From: Glutamicibacter sp. B1
GTDB taxonomy: Bacteria > Actinomycetota > Actinomycetes > Actinomycetales > Micrococcaceae
Assembly: GCF_039602135.1 (NCBI RefSeq)
Contig: NZ_CP125942.1
Location: 868,001 to 932,000 of the forward strand
Direction: 5' to 3'
DNA length: 64,000 bases
Shown: positions 11,088 through 21,717 of the stretch, in pieces
Numbering within the stretch: the stretch's first letter is position 1
Layout: the number at the start of each line of letters is the position of its first letter
The notes under the pieces: generated by a model
Told to the model about the DNA's origin: nothing
Database searches by the model: none
What the model saw: the letters and a program-made list of their open reading frames with translations, nothing else
Made by a program: the position numbers and the translations under genes

Positions 11088-11894
11088 TTACTGGACGCGT
11101 AGTTGCATATCGGAGAGCCCTGCGGCCGCATCATCGTAGTATTCGCGTAGTTTCAGTCCCGCCGCAGCCTCCTCATCCAAAACAAGGACGGCGTCTGGGT
11201 GTAATTGCAACACCGAAGCCGGGCAGGAGGCAGTTAGAGGTCCTTCAACGCAGGCTGTGACAGCCTCGGCCTTGCCCGCACCAGTCGCTACCAACACCAA
11301 CCGGCCAGCTTCAAGAATGGTCCCCAGGCCCTGGGTGACGCAGTGGGTGGGAACGTGCTCGATGCCGTCAAAGAAACGGGCATTGTCCTGACGGGTTTTT
11401 GCTGCCAGGCGCTTGATTCGGGTGCGGCTGCGTAGGGCACTTCCTGGCTCATTAAAGCCGAGGTGACCATTGGACCCGATGCCCAGAATTTGAACGTGAA
11501 TGCCACCGGCTGTCGCAATGGCCTGATCGTAGTCGCGCGCCGCAGCTTCAATGGCCTGAACCGAATCGGCGATTCCCTGCGGAGTATGCAGGTCCTGCTC
11601 AGGCAAGCCGATCACTTGGCACACCTCATTAATCAGTGTTTGCCGGTAGGAGAGTTCGTGAGTGTCGGGAATGCCGATGTACTCATCGAGGGCGAAGCCT
11701 TGGGCGCGAGAAAAATCTGCACGCCCTTCTTTCACTGCGCGGGCTAATTCGCCATAGAGACCTAGGGGAGAAGAACCGGTGGCTAGTCCTAGGACCGGGG
11801 TGGTGCCAGCGCCGTGGGCAACAAGTCCTTCAAGGACATTATCCGCGGCAATTTTCGCGACGTCTTGCGCGGTCTGAGCAATGAGTACTCGCAT
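11088..11894 (-). CDS. nagB: glucosamine-6-phosphate deaminase
   Basis: A 268-residue NagB that converts glucosamine-6-phosphate to fructose-6-phosphate and ammonia, feeding amino sugars into glycolysis. Motifs are the phosphate loop LATGSSPLGLY (residues about 37-47), the catalytic aspartate D70 in FALDEYIG, and GIGSNGHLGFNEPGS with His144 and Glu149. The length matches the family. It lies 57 bp downstream of a ROK regulator that probably controls it. nagA and a PTS transporter are not in the window. Confidence 0.95.
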   Translation of the reverse strand: MRVLIAQTAQDVAKIAADNVLEGLVAHGAGTTPVLGLATGSSPLGLYGELARAVKEGRADFSRAQGFALDEYIGIPDTHELSYRQTLINEVCQVIGLPEQDLHTPQGIADSVQAIEAAARDYDQAIATAGGIHVQILGIGSNGHLGFNEPGSALRSRTRIKRLAAKTRQDNARFFDGIEHVPTHCVTQGLGTILEAGRLVLVATGAGKAEAVTACVEGPLTASCPASVLQLHPDAVLVLDEEAAAGLKLREYYDDAAAGLSDMQLRVQ

Positions 11895-11951
11895 GATTTA
11901 TACGTTCCGTTCTGCAGTTTTTTTGGGTTTTTGGGTGACAGGAGGCGTTGT

Positions 11952-13088
11952 TTACGAGATGCCGAGCTGTTGGAAGAGCACGTTGACCGCGGTGCCACGT
12001 AAGACCAGGTTTTCGGGATTCTCGCTGATATTCAGAGTGAAGTTATCGGCCATAGCTGTTGCCGTACGCTCTTTGAGCGCTTCTAATAACCAGTGGGCCA
12101 TGTCGTGATGAACCACTTCCGGTTCTCCGGTGAAGAGAACATTACGAATGTCGAGCACTGAGATCAGTGGTGCGATGGCCGAGGCCAGGGCTGCCGCAGC
12201 TTGCTGTCCGGCTTGTTCCCGGGACAGGCCTTGGGCGATGGCTTGACGTATGGCCGGAACCGAAGCCCGAGCTTGCAGGCATCCGACGTTGCCGCATCTG
12301 CACGGTGTTTGATCTGTCAGGTCATAGCGCACATGCCCTAGTTCTCCGGCCGCAAAACCAGATCCGCGTACCAGCGTATTGTGCGTGATGACGCCACATC
12401 CCACACCGCGCCCGAGGCTGAGCAGGATCATATGCTCGCTACCGGCACCAAAGGTGTGCTCGGCCAGAATTGCGCAGTCGGCGTCGTTGAGCACGTGGGT
12501 GGGGATATTGGTGGCCACTTGGATGGTGGTGCGTAGGTCAAAATCTTGCCAATCGAACTTTTCGGCGTTGAGCACGATGCCTTGATCCGTGACGATCCCC
12601 GGGGTGCCAATGCCGATGCCCAGCACGGGGTCGGAGCAATTACTCAGCGCGAGGTCCAGCAGTTCCAGAAGCTGTTTGGTCGCCTGCTCACCGGTGGCTT
12701 CAGGGTTGTGCCCTGTGAGCGTGAAAGTTTCGATCAGGGTGCCGTCCAAGTCCATAATGGCGGCTTTGCTCGGCAGGATACCTGAGAGGTCCACGCCGAT
12801 AATGCGCAGACCCGGACGGTTTAAATCGACTAGGGTGGCGGGTTTTCCCGGACGCTTGCCAACTTGTTGGCCAACTTCGATGACGTGGGAGCGGTGTAGA
12901 AGTTCAGCCACGAGTTCCGAAACTGTCACCCGCGTTAGTCCGGTGGCGCGGGAGAGTGCTGCGCGGGAGAGGGCGCCCTGGGTTAGTAGGGTTTGCAGCA
13001 CCAGCGAGAGGTTATGTTCTCTGCCGTGGGAGGGGAGGATGGCGCTGCCATGTGATAGCAGGTTCCATTCTCGGTGCAGAGCAGTCAT
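11952..13088 (-). CDS. ROK-family transcriptional regulator (NagC/XylR type)
   Basis: A 378-residue repressor-type ROK protein: an N-terminal winged helix (about residues 20-80, SRAALSRATGLTRVTVSELVAEL) and a sugar-kinase-like domain (GVDLSG, GIGIGTPGIV, AGELGHVRYD). The zinc motif reads CRCGNVGCLQ, with Gln where many ROK proteins have Glu. ATG 13088 is chosen because the alternative start at 13124 would put the coding sequence across the inverted repeat at 13092-13110. It precedes nagB, so it probably senses an amino sugar or its phosphate and regulates the nagB operon and itself. Confidence 0.87.
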   Translation of the reverse strand: MTALHREWNLLSHGSAILPSHGREHNLSLVLQTLLTQGALSRAALSRATGLTRVTVSELVAELLHRSHVIEVGQQVGKRPGKPATLVDLNRPGLRIIGVDLSGILPSKAAIMDLDGTLIETFTLTGHNPEATGEQATKQLLELLDLALSNCSDPVLGIGIGTPGIVTDQGIVLNAEKFDWQDFDLRTTIQVATNIPTHVLNDADCAILAEHTFGAGSEHMILLSLGRGVGCGVITHNTLVRGSGFAAGELGHVRYDLTDQTPCRCGNVGCLQARASVPAIRQAIAQGLSREQAGQQAAAALASAIAPLISVLDIRNVLFTGEPEVVHHDMAHWLLEALKERTATAMADNFTLNISENPENLVLRGTAVNVLFQQLGIS

Positions 13089-13091
13089 GAA

Positions 13092-13110
13092 GTTAGTTAA
13101 CTCTACTAAC
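13092..13110. promoter_or_regulatory. putative ROK operator
   Basis: An inverted repeat GTTAGT-N7-ACTAAC with an internal GTTAAC lies 3 bp upstream of the ROK start codon, where an autoregulatory operator would sit. Confidence 0.45.
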
Positions 13111-13222
13111 AAACTTTTCTGCAAGCCCTACAACAAAAAACCTTCAAGGTTTCGGCACGCGTTCTCCGCTGCGCAACTATCACTATTGGATCTGACAAGG
13201 AATCTGGCACACTGGGAACATC

Positions 13223-13753
13223 ATGAATCAGGCAGAGAATCTCACCTTCCGCACCGCAGAGCTTGTGATCGAATTGGCTACACCGGCGGACTATGAGCAG
13301 GTAGGAGAACTGACGGCGCAGTCATACTTTGCCGCGGGCCACTTTGAGAGTCCCGACGACGACTATCTGCAATTTGTTCGCAAGGTAGGGGAGCGTGCCG
13401 AGCAAACAGAGATCTACGTAGTGCGCAGGCAAGGAGCGATCGTCGGGTCGATGACCTTGATTCAGGTCGGTAGCGACTACGCCGATATTGCCCTGCCCGG
13501 CGAACTAGAAATCCGCATGCTCAGTGTTGACCCCACCGCCCAGCGCGGAGGCATCGGCCGAGCCATGATCACAGCCACCATCGAACGCGCTCGCCGACTT
13601 CCTGGCATCAGCGCCATCAGTTTGACCACCGGAAGCTCTTGGCACTCGGCCCGGGCACTGTATGAGTCGATGAATTTTGAGCATGTTGAACAGCGCGACT
13701 GGACCGTGCCCGGAACCGATATCAAACTCGTGGTCTACACACTGACGCTCTAA
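13223..13753 (+). CDS. GNAT-family N-acetyltransferase
   Basis: A 176-residue GNAT protein. The acetyl-CoA pyrophosphate-binding motif is visible as MLSVDPTAQRGGIGRAMI (about residues 93-110), followed by ISLTTGSSWHSARALYESMNF, the usual C-terminal motif B. The acceptor substrate is unknown. The gene is divergent from the ROK regulator, with 134 bp between the two start codons. Confidence 0.88.
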   Translation: MNQAENLTFRTAELVIELATPADYEQVGELTAQSYFAAGHFESPDDDYLQFVRKVGERAEQTEIYVVRRQGAIVGSMTLIQVGSDYADIALPGELEIRMLSVDPTAQRGGIGRAMITATIERARRLPGISAISLTTGSSWHSARALYESMNFEHVEQRDWTVPGTDIKLVVYTLTL

Positions 13754-13846
13754 ATCACGCTCACAAACCTCAACCCAAAAACCTTAATCTAGGAAATAAA
13801 GCGCGGTTGCCAAGGAAGTTTTTGCAAACTGTCCGTATGGCGTGAA

Positions 13847-13852
13847 TAGAAT
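13847..13852 (+). promoter_or_regulatory. -10 box for a leaderless PBP transcript
   Basis: TAGAAT lies 6 nt before ATG 13859 and no Shine-Dalgarno precedes the start. Confidence 0.5.
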
Positions 13853-13858
13853 GACGCT

Positions 13859-15772
13859 ATGAGTGCCCTTCGCCGTTCTGCTGTTTCCCTCTCCGTTGCC
13901 GCCTTAGTCCTAGCTTCGCTGAGCGCCTGCAGCGCCAACACCCCGGATCCTGCTCCTTCCGCCGCGGATCTTGTCTCAGCGATCAACTCGGGGGACTTCA
14001 GCACCATTCAATTCGCCAGCTCCGATGCCGCAGCTGCAGCGAAAACCCAGGAAACAGCTTTTGGTCCCATGGGCGAGGTGAAGCACACCAGCACCGTGAG
14101 CTCCGTGGCCAAGGATGAAGAAGAAACCGACGGTGTTAAAACCGCTACGGCCGACATCACCACCGTATGGGATCTTGATGATTCAGATAACGACCTGAGC
14201 TACACCACCAAGGCCGTTTGGGAATTCGATCAGGACTCCGAGGCCTGGAAACTGCGTTTTGACCCCACGGTTCTTGCCCCGGATCTTGAAGCCGACGGTT
14301 ACCTTAAGGCAAGTAATCAGGTCGCTGAGCGAGGCAGTATCACCGCCGCCGGCGGCGAAAAAATCGTCACCAACCGCCCGGTAATTCGTGTAGGCATCGA
14401 CAAGACCCACACCGAAGAAGCCAACTGGGAAGAATCAGCGACCAAGCTGGCCAAACTGGTGGACATCGATGAAGACCAGTACGTCAAAACCGTGCTCGCC
14501 GCCGGGGACAAAGCCTGGGTCCAGGCCATCGTCTTACGCGATGATTCCAGCCGCGACGTCACCGACGCTGAAATCAACGAGATTCCAGGCGCCACCTTCC
14601 AAGAAGATGAAATCCCACTGGCACCCACCCGGTCCTTCGCCCGACCACTACTGGGAACCGTGGGTGAAGCCACCGAAGAAATCATCAAGAAATCCGATGG
14701 CAAGATCAAGAGCGGCGATCAGGTCGGCATGTCGGGATTGCAGGCCTCCTACAACGACACTCTCTCCGGAACCGACGGCATCACGGTGTCTCGCTACAAC
14801 AAGGACGATGAGTCCCAGGCCGAGCTGTTTACCGCCGAACCGGTGGACGGCAAGGACGTGGAAACCACCCTCGACATGGACCTGCAACAAACCGCTGATG
14901 AACTGATCGAAGATGCTGACTCCAACTCGGCCATCGTCGCGATCCGTCCCTCAGATGGCAGCGTGCTGGCGGCTTCCTCGGGTCCCGTCTCCTCAGGGCT
15001 GAACACCGCTTTGCAGGGTTCCTATGCACCAGGTTCTTCCTTCAAGGTCATCAGCGCCCTGTCTATGCTCCGCGAAGGTTCCACCCCCACTTCGAAAGTC
15101 CAGTGCCCGGCCAGCACCGTGGTTGATGGCAAAACCTTCAAGAACTACGACGGATACCCAGCAGCGAAGCTTGGCACCATTGCACTTTCGGAAGCCATCG
15201 CCCAGTCCTGCAACACCGTCTTTGTGAACCAAGGATCAGAAATCGGTGGCAAGAAGCTCGCCGAAGCTGCTGCCGCCCTAGGGTTGACCGGTGAAGATGG
15301 CACCGGCGTCGGTGCCGTTCTCGGTTCGGTTCCTGATGATTCGGAAGGAACCACCCAGGCGGCAAACATGATTGGTCAAGGCGTGGTGGAAGCGTCCCCC
15401 TTGGGCATGGCCACCGTGGTTGCCTCGGTCCAAGCCAAATCCACCGTGCAACCCAAGCTGGTGGTTTCCCCGGAGCCCAAAGAACCGGCAAAGCCAGCCT
15501 CTGAACTGACCGAAAAAGAAGCTGAAGACCTCGCCACGATGATGGGTGAAGTGATCGATCACGGAACCCTCAAGGATCTGAATACCCTTTCGGGATCGAA
15601 GATTATTGGCAAGAGCGGCACCGCAGAATATGACAGCGAACGCAATGCGCACGCCTGGGCCATCGTCGCCCAAGGTGATATCGCTGTGGCGGCCTTTGTT
15701 GAAGATGGCGAGGGCGGGGCACAGAGCGCAGGACCACTGGTCAAGGCAATGCTTGAGGCCGCAGCCAAGTAG
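13859..15772 (+). CDS. penicillin-binding lipoprotein (class B transpeptidase with NTF2-like MecA_N domain)
   Basis: A 637-residue exported transpeptidase that cross-links peptidoglycan. A lipoprotein signal ends at LASLSAC (Cys22 lipid anchor). An NTF2-like MecA_N-type domain (about 35-150), a PBP dimerisation region (about 160-320, VIRVGIDKTHTEE) and a transpeptidase domain follow. The active-site motifs are SSFK with nucleophile Ser393 in APGSSFK, SCN near 450, and KSGTAE near 585 in place of KTG. This layout resembles mycobacterial Rv2864c-type PBPs. MecA_N domains also occur in beta-lactam-insensitive PBP2a, but insensitivity cannot be inferred here. Its monocistronic setting suggests housekeeping cell-wall work. 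Confidence 0.92.
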   Translation: MSALRRSAVSLSVAALVLASLSACSANTPDPAPSAADLVSAINSGDFSTIQFASSDAAAAAKTQETAFGPMGEVKHTSTVSSVAKDEEETDGVKTATADITTVWDLDDSDNDLSYTTKAVWEFDQDSEAWKLRFDPTVLAPDLEADGYLKASNQVAERGSITAAGGEKIVTNRPVIRVGIDKTHTEEANWEESATKLAKLVDIDEDQYVKTVLAAGDKAWVQAIVLRDDSSRDVTDAEINEIPGATFQEDEIPLAPTRSFARPLLGTVGEATEEIIKKSDGKIKSGDQVGMSGLQASYNDTLSGTDGITVSRYNKDDESQAELFTAEPVDGKDVETTLDMDLQQTADELIEDADSNSAIVAIRPSDGSVLAASSGPVSSGLNTALQGSYAPGSSFKVISALSMLREGSTPTSKVQCPASTVVDGKTFKNYDGYPAAKLGTIALSEAIAQSCNTVFVNQGSEIGGKKLAEAAAALGLTGEDGTGVGAVLGSVPDDSEGTTQAANMIGQGVVEASPLGMATVVASVQAKSTVQPKLVVSPEPKEPAKPASELTEKEAEDLATMMGEVIDHGTLKDLNTLSGSKIIGKSGTAEYDSERNAHAWAIVAQGDIAVAAFVEDGEGGAQSAGPLVKAMLEAAAK

Positions 15773-15810
15773 GGCTTGTGCGTCAATGGCACAATTGACA
15801 GACTAAGCTC

Positions 15811-16362
15811 ATGGGAATTGTCTACAACACCAGTATGTCGCCAAGCAAGGACGAATTGGTTTCTGGCTGGCTGCCCCAGCAGGACTTTTATACCGGTCAA
15901 GGCACCCCAAAGCTTCAGCACATCGGAGGCTTCCGGCTCGAAGACCCGCAGGGGAAGGTCGGGGTGGAACTGCGCATCTATGCCGATCATTCGGACACCT
16001 CCGACGTGGTGTACCACGTGCCGCTGAGCTACCGTGAGGCTCCCTTGCACGGCGGTGAAAAGTACCTGATCGGTACCAGCGAGCATGCCATCTTGGGTGA
16101 ACGCTACATTTACGATGCTGCAGGAGACCCGGTCTTTAGAGCCCAAGCCCGCGAATTACTGGCTGGCAAGGCCACAGCCCAGCACCATTCGCAGTCCTTC
16201 ACCGACGATCCGCGCATCAAAGTCAAGGGCCAGGTGTCTGACAAAGAGGCGGTCATCATCCGTAAACCGGTTTCCGGGGCGTCCAACGCCAACGGGGTCA
16301 TCGGCTACTGGGAAAACGCGCTGGGCCAAGAACTGACCGGTTTGGTATTGCGCACAGCATAA
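15811..16362 (+). CDS. maltokinase N-terminal cap-like (CG0192-type) protein
   Basis: A 183-residue cytosolic protein with no signal or membrane span. The pattern VELRIYADHSDTSDVVYHVPLSYREAPL, LIGTSEHAILGERYIYDAAGDPVF resembles the maltokinase N-terminal cap domain found alone in many actinobacteria. As a stand-alone cap it lacks a kinase domain, so enzymatic function is doubtful; a binding or regulatory role is inference. It sits 38 bp after the PBP gene and before gatC. There is no clear Shine-Dalgarno, and the start may be leaderless (CAGACT 6 nt upstream). Confidence 0.6.
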   Translation: MGIVYNTSMSPSKDELVSGWLPQQDFYTGQGTPKLQHIGGFRLEDPQGKVGVELRIYADHSDTSDVVYHVPLSYREAPLHGGEKYLIGTSEHAILGERYIYDAAGDPVFRAQARELLAGKATAQHHSQSFTDDPRIKVKGQVSDKEAVIIRKPVSGASNANGVIGYWENALGQELTGLVLRTA

Positions 16363-16448
16363 CTACTGCGCCACATAAAGGTCTGCTGGCAGGCGTGCAA
16401 GGGATAGACTTATCTATGAAACCCAACCGCCATTGATTAGGGAGATAC

Positions 16449-16745
16449 ATGTCTGCCATCAGCCGTGAGGACGTTGTGCATCTGGCACACCTAGCCCACA
16501 TCGAGATGAGCGGCGCAGAGCTGGACAAAATGACCGGTGAACTCGACGCTATCGTCGGTGCCATCGCGTCCGTCAGCGAAGTCGCCTCCTCCGACGTCCC
16601 AGCCACCAGCCACCCAATTCCGCTGACCAATGTGTTGCGCGAAGATACGGTGGGGCAGACGCTGAGCATTGACGAAGTACTGCTCAACGCCCCAGATTCG
16701 GATTCGGACCGCTTTAAGGTCCCAGCAATTCTGGACGGTGAATAA
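16449..16745 (+). CDS. gatC: Asp-tRNA(Asn)/Glu-tRNA(Gln) amidotransferase subunit C
   Basis: A 98-residue GatC. The N-terminal [19 protein letters not shown] matches the family, and NVLREDTV lies in the C-terminal wrap-around segment. It stabilises the GatA/GatB complex that amidates misacylated Glu-tRNA(Gln) or Asp-tRNA(Asn). It is first in the gatCAB operon, with gatA starting 4 bp downstream. Translation starts at ATG 16449 with a GGAG site. Confidence 0.95.
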   Translation: MSAISREDVVHLAHLAHIEMSGAELDKMTGELDAIVGAIASVSEVASSDVPATSHPIPLTNVLREDTVGQTLSIDEVLLNAPDSDSDRFKVPAILDGE

Positions 16746-16749
16746 TTTC

Positions 16750-18288
<1,539 letters not shown>

Positions 18289-18293
18289 AGATC

Positions 18294-19802
18294 ATGAGCA
18301 ACTACACCGATGAATTGGTCGACTTCGACGAAGCCCTGGATCGTTACGACCCAGTACTGGGCTTTGAGGTCCACGTTGAGCTGAACACCAAGACCAAGAT
18401 GTTCTCGGACGCGCCGAACGCATTTGGCGATGACCCGAACACCAACGTCACCCCGGTTGATCTGGGCCTGCCCGGCGTACTGCCAGTGGTCAACAAGACC
18501 GCCGTGGAGTACTCCATCCTGATCGGTCTGGCACTGAACTGCCAGATCGCTGAGAAGTGCGGCTTCGCCCGGAAGAACTACTTCTACCCGGATACCCCGA
18601 AGAACTTCCAGACCTCCCAGTACGACGATCCAATCGCCTATGACGGTTACCTGGACATCGAGCTGGAAGATGGCGAAGTCTTCCGCGTGGAGATCGAACG
18701 CGCCCACATGGAAGAGGACGCCGGCAAGCTGACTCACATGGGTGGCGCTGCCGGTCGTATCCAGGGTGCGGACTACTCGCTGGTGGACTACAACCGTGCC
18801 GGTGTGCCACTGGTGGAGATCGTGACCAAGCCAATTGTGGGCGCTGGCAAGCGTGCCCCAGAACTGGCCAAGGCCTACGTGGCTGCGATCCGCGAAATCG
18901 TGAAGAACCTGGGTGTTTCGGATGCCAGGATGGAACGCGGCAACGTGCGTTGCGATGCCAACGTTTCGCTGATGCCAAAGGACGCGGACAAGTTCGGTAC
19001 CCGTACCGAAACCAAGAACGTGAACTCCCTGCGCGCAGTCGAGCACGCGGTGCGTTTCGAAATTGAGCGCCACGCTGCAGTGCTGGATTCCGGAGCCAAG
19101 ATCGTTCAGGAAACCCGCCACTGGCATGAGGATACCCGTAGCACCACCTCGGGCCGTCCAAAGTCGGATGCCGATGACTACCGCTACTTCCCAGAGCCAG
19201 ACCTGGTGCCGATCGTTACCACCGCAGAGTGGATCGACGAGTTGCGCGCCCGTCTGCCGGAACCACCTGCCGAGCGTCGCAAGCGCCTGAAGGCTGAGTG
19301 GGGCTATGCGGACAAGGAATTCCGCGACGTGGTCAACGCTGGTGTGCTCGATGAGATTGAGCAGACCGTTGCCGCTGGTGCTACCGCTGCGGTGGCACGT
19401 AAGTGGTGGATGGGCGAGATCGCTCGCCTGGCTAAGGCTGCGGATAAGGACATCGCCGATCTGGGCGTCACCCCTGCGACCATCGTTGAGTTGAACTCGC
19501 TAATCGAGGGCAAGAAGATCAACGACAAGATCGCTCGTCAGGTCCTCGAGTACGTCATCGCCGGCGAAGGTACCCCAAGCGAGATCGTTGAGAAGCGCAG
19601 CCTGGCTGTGGTGAACGACGACGACGCACTGGGCAAGGCCGTGGATGATGCCATGGCTGCCATGCCGGATGTAGTCGAGAAGATCAAGGGCGGCAAGATG
19701 CAGGCCATCGGTGCACTGATGGGCCCTGTTATGAAGGCTACCCGCGGACAGGCCGATGCCGGTCGCGTTCGTGAAATCGTGATGGAGAAGCTGGGCCTCT
19801 AG
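18294..19802 (+). CDS. gatB: Asp-tRNA(Asn)/Glu-tRNA(Gln) amidotransferase subunit B
   Basis: A 502-residue GatB, the kinase-like subunit that activates Glu/Asp-tRNA and channels ammonia from GatA. Signature regions are LGFEVHVELNT, RKNYFYPDTPKNFQTSQYD and RCDANVSLM, plus the C-terminal tRNA-binding YqeY-like helical domain. AGGAGG lies 9 nt before ATG. The last 22 codons (19737-19802) are repeated in diverged form at 23370-23435, indicating that DNA has been inserted at, or exchanged up to, the end of this gene. The gene itself is intact and full length. Confidence 0.97.
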   Translation: MSNYTDELVDFDEALDRYDPVLGFEVHVELNTKTKMFSDAPNAFGDDPNTNVTPVDLGLPGVLPVVNKTAVEYSILIGLALNCQIAEKCGFARKNYFYPDTPKNFQTSQYDDPIAYDGYLDIELEDGEVFRVEIERAHMEEDAGKLTHMGGAAGRIQGADYSLVDYNRAGVPLVEIVTKPIVGAGKRAPELAKAYVAAIREIVKNLGVSDARMERGNVRCDANVSLMPKDADKFGTRTETKNVNSLRAVEHAVRFEIERHAAVLDSGAKIVQETRHWHEDTRSTTSGRPKSDADDYRYFPEPDLVPIVTTAEWIDELRARLPEPPAERRKRLKAEWGYADKEFRDVVNAGVLDEIEQTVAAGATAAVARKWWMGEIARLAKAADKDIADLGVTPATIVELNSLIEGKKINDKIARQVLEYVIAGEGTPSEIVEKRSLAVVNDDDALGKAVDDAMAAMPDVVEKIKGGKMQAIGALMGPVMKATRGQADAGRVREIVMEKLGL

Positions 19803-19821
19803 ACGCAGCTGCTCAAACACA

Positions 19822-19874
19822 ACGAGGCTCCCGTTGTCCGTCATTGACGGACAACGGGAGCCTCGTCTCTTTTT
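19822..19874 (+). terminator. strong Rho-independent terminator after gatB
   Basis: A 22-bp perfect inverted repeat (19822-19843 with 19845-19866, arm ACGAGGCTCCCGTTG...) is followed by CTCTTTTT. It may also serve the convergent CU044_5270-type gene, though the minus side has few T residues. Confidence 0.9.
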
Positions 19875-19882
19875 GAAATCGA

Positions 19883-20989
19883 TCAGAGCGGCGCTACGGT
19901 GACGCTGTTGCGAGTACCGCCCTGAACGAATCCGTCGACATCGACCGCGACCTCTTCGAAGGCGTTCAAATGCCCCGTGGCCGTATCAAAGATGAACGAA
20001 TAGCGCAGAGCATCGACATTGTTGGGGTCATATCCCGGGACATAATTCTGATCAATGGAAAACACGAGTCCGGCACGGCCCATCCGATCGGTCGTTTCCC
20101 CATCGAAGGTGATATCGGTGCGCCCCTGGAGCAGCTGAAGAACCGCGGCGCTCTGTGCCTGGCTCGGATTCCAGTCCTGCAGGTGAAAACCGAGCACTTC
20201 GAAGAGCGCAGTGTCGGGGTTGCCCGAGTACATGGCCAATCCGTTTTCAGAGGTGCTTCGCACTTGGGCATCCAAATCCTTGGCAATGTCAGGAATTTGG
20301 GGGCGTTCCCACACAGGCTCCGTTTTCTTCAGTTCTGCGAGCTCGGTATCAGTGAGCTCAATTGTTTTAGTGGTTGTCCCCAGCGGAATTCGTTTGCCGG
20401 TCTCGACATCCTGATCAGGTATCCGCTCACCGGTTCGAGCTGAAACGATGCCTAAACTCGTCGTGTAGCGTTGATGTAGGCCATCTGGCCGACGGACGGA
20501 TACATATTCGTATTCGCTGACGGGGCTGAACGCTTCGGTTTCTTCTATGCTCGCTACACGCTTGGGCAAGGAACTCTCGCGCAGGTTCTTCATTTGATAC
20601 GCCTGTTCATCAAAGCCTGTCGGGTCCTTGGTTTCCCGGGCTTTCGCCAGGAGGGCATCCAGAGCTTCCTCACGGTCCTGGCCTGTGGGCGTTGTGATCA
20701 GAGCGGGGACCAATCCCGCGGTGGCCTGCGGTGTGTTGAACCACGTCAGTCCCACGGCTAGAACTCCGACGACAAATGCCGCAGCAACACCCCATACAAC
20801 GCGCGGAGACAGTAGCTTTCGTTGTGACCTGACGCTGGACAATGGCACGACCTTGACTGTGGGTTCTGATTCTTGCTTTTTGCTGTCATCTGACAAGATG
20901 TTGGCTAGCACCTCGGCCCCGTTCGAAGAGAACGTTATGTCGCGGGCAGGGTCTGCGCTGCGCAACAGCGATTCAAGATTAGTTTCCAC
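19883..20989 (-). CDS. CU044_5270-family membrane protein (sigma-factor partner)
   Basis: A 368-residue protein with a cytoplasmic N-terminus (1-62), one membrane span (about 64-84, VVWGVAAAFVVGVLAVGLTW) and a large extracytoplasmic domain. This arrangement, in a gene directly downstream of and overlapping an ECF-like sigma gene, is typical of actinobacterial CU044_5270 proteins. An anti-sigma or sensor role is inferred from context only; no zinc anti-sigma motif is visible. The start is GTG 20989 with AAAGG about 9 nt upstream, 11 bp inside the sigma gene, so the two are translationally coupled. Confidence 0.72.
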   Translation of the reverse strand: METNLESLLRSADPARDITFSSNGAEVLANILSDDSKKQESEPTVKVVPLSSVRSQRKLLSPRVVWGVAAAFVVGVLAVGLTWFNTPQATAGLVPALITTPTGQDREEALDALLAKARETKDPTGFDEQAYQMKNLRESSLPKRVASIEETEAFSPVSEYEYVSVRRPDGLHQRYTTSLGIVSARTGERIPDQDVETGKRIPLGTTTKTIELTDTELAELKKTEPVWERPQIPDIAKDLDAQVRSTSENGLAMYSGNPDTALFEVLGFHLQDWNPSQAQSAAVLQLLQGRTDITFDGETTDRMGRAGLVFSIDQNYVPGYDPNNVDALRYSFIFDTATGHLNAFEEVAVDVDGFVQGGTRNSVTVAPL

Positions 20990-21518
20990 GACGGGTGCCT
21001 TTCAGGATCTTTGCTAGTTTGCGTCTGGACCTGCTGGCCTGTGCCCACACAGCTTGTTCGGTGTGGTTGGTGACGGCCGCGACCTGTGCCGCGGTCAACC
21101 CGTCCCAATAGAGCAACCTGATGATTTCGGAGCCTGGTTCCCCCAGACTCATGACCGCATCCCGAAGGGCCTGCATGTCCTCGTCGGCCCTTTCACGAGT
21201 ACTGCTGAATTCATGTTGCCGTCTGGCTCGGACTTCTGCGTCAAATCGCCGCAGTCGGTCTCGGTATGCATGCTGCACAAGGTGCCAGCAGGTCTTGTAG
21301 AGAAAGGGTATTGCGGAGTCATCAAGTAGTTCACACTTTTGCCAAACAATCCTCATCGCGTCAGCTGCGACTTCGCGGGCATCACAGTCGGAGAGGCCGC
21401 GCCGAATACCGAAACGAATCGCCTGCTCATGATGCTGATGAAAGAATTTTTCGAAGAGTTCTTGGCGGTTGGGAGAACTGCGGCTCACCTCTGGCGGATC
21501 CTCGGTCTGTGTAATCAT
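20979..21518 (-). CDS. RNA polymerase sigma-70 family (ECF-like) sigma factor
   Basis: A 179-residue sigma factor. Region 2 spans about residues 20-85 (LFEKFFHQHHEQAIRFGIRRGL, DAREVAADAMRIVWQKC), and region 4 about 115-170 with the helix-turn-helix LTAAQVAAVTNHTEQAVWAQASRSRRKL. The frame is open from GTG 21563, but ATG 21518 has AAAGGA four bases upstream and gives a normal N-terminus. The downstream overlapping membrane protein probably controls its activity. It lies inside the islet at the end of gatB. The target regulon is unknown. Confidence 0.83.
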   Translation of the reverse strand: MITQTEDPPEVSRSSPNRQELFEKFFHQHHEQAIRFGIRRGLSDCDAREVAADAMRIVWQKCELLDDSAIPFLYKTCWHLVQHAYRDRLRRFDAEVRARRQHEFSSTRERADEDMQALRDAVMSLGEPGSEIIRLLYWDGLTAAQVAAVTNHTEQAVWAQASRSRRKLAKILKGTRRGN

Positions 21519-21717
21519 TCTGTCCTTTGGTGTGAGTGTCTTTACTTCTTTATTCCCACTCACGGACGAAACCTGACACTTGAACAGAAAAAGTTTTCAC
21601 TATTCCCTAGATTAGCTGGACAAGGTCGAATGCCTGAATAGTTTCGGTGCTGGTGAGACGAACCCCGCTACGACTTGTTGCTTCCTGAATCTAATCTCTC
21701 CACAAAGGACAACCAAC

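Noticed and set aside
13859-15772. Penicillin-binding lipoprotein considered as an acquired PBP2a-type resistance gene
   Set aside because: Its composition matches neighbouring core genes and similar MecA_N-containing PBPs are normal in Actinobacteria.
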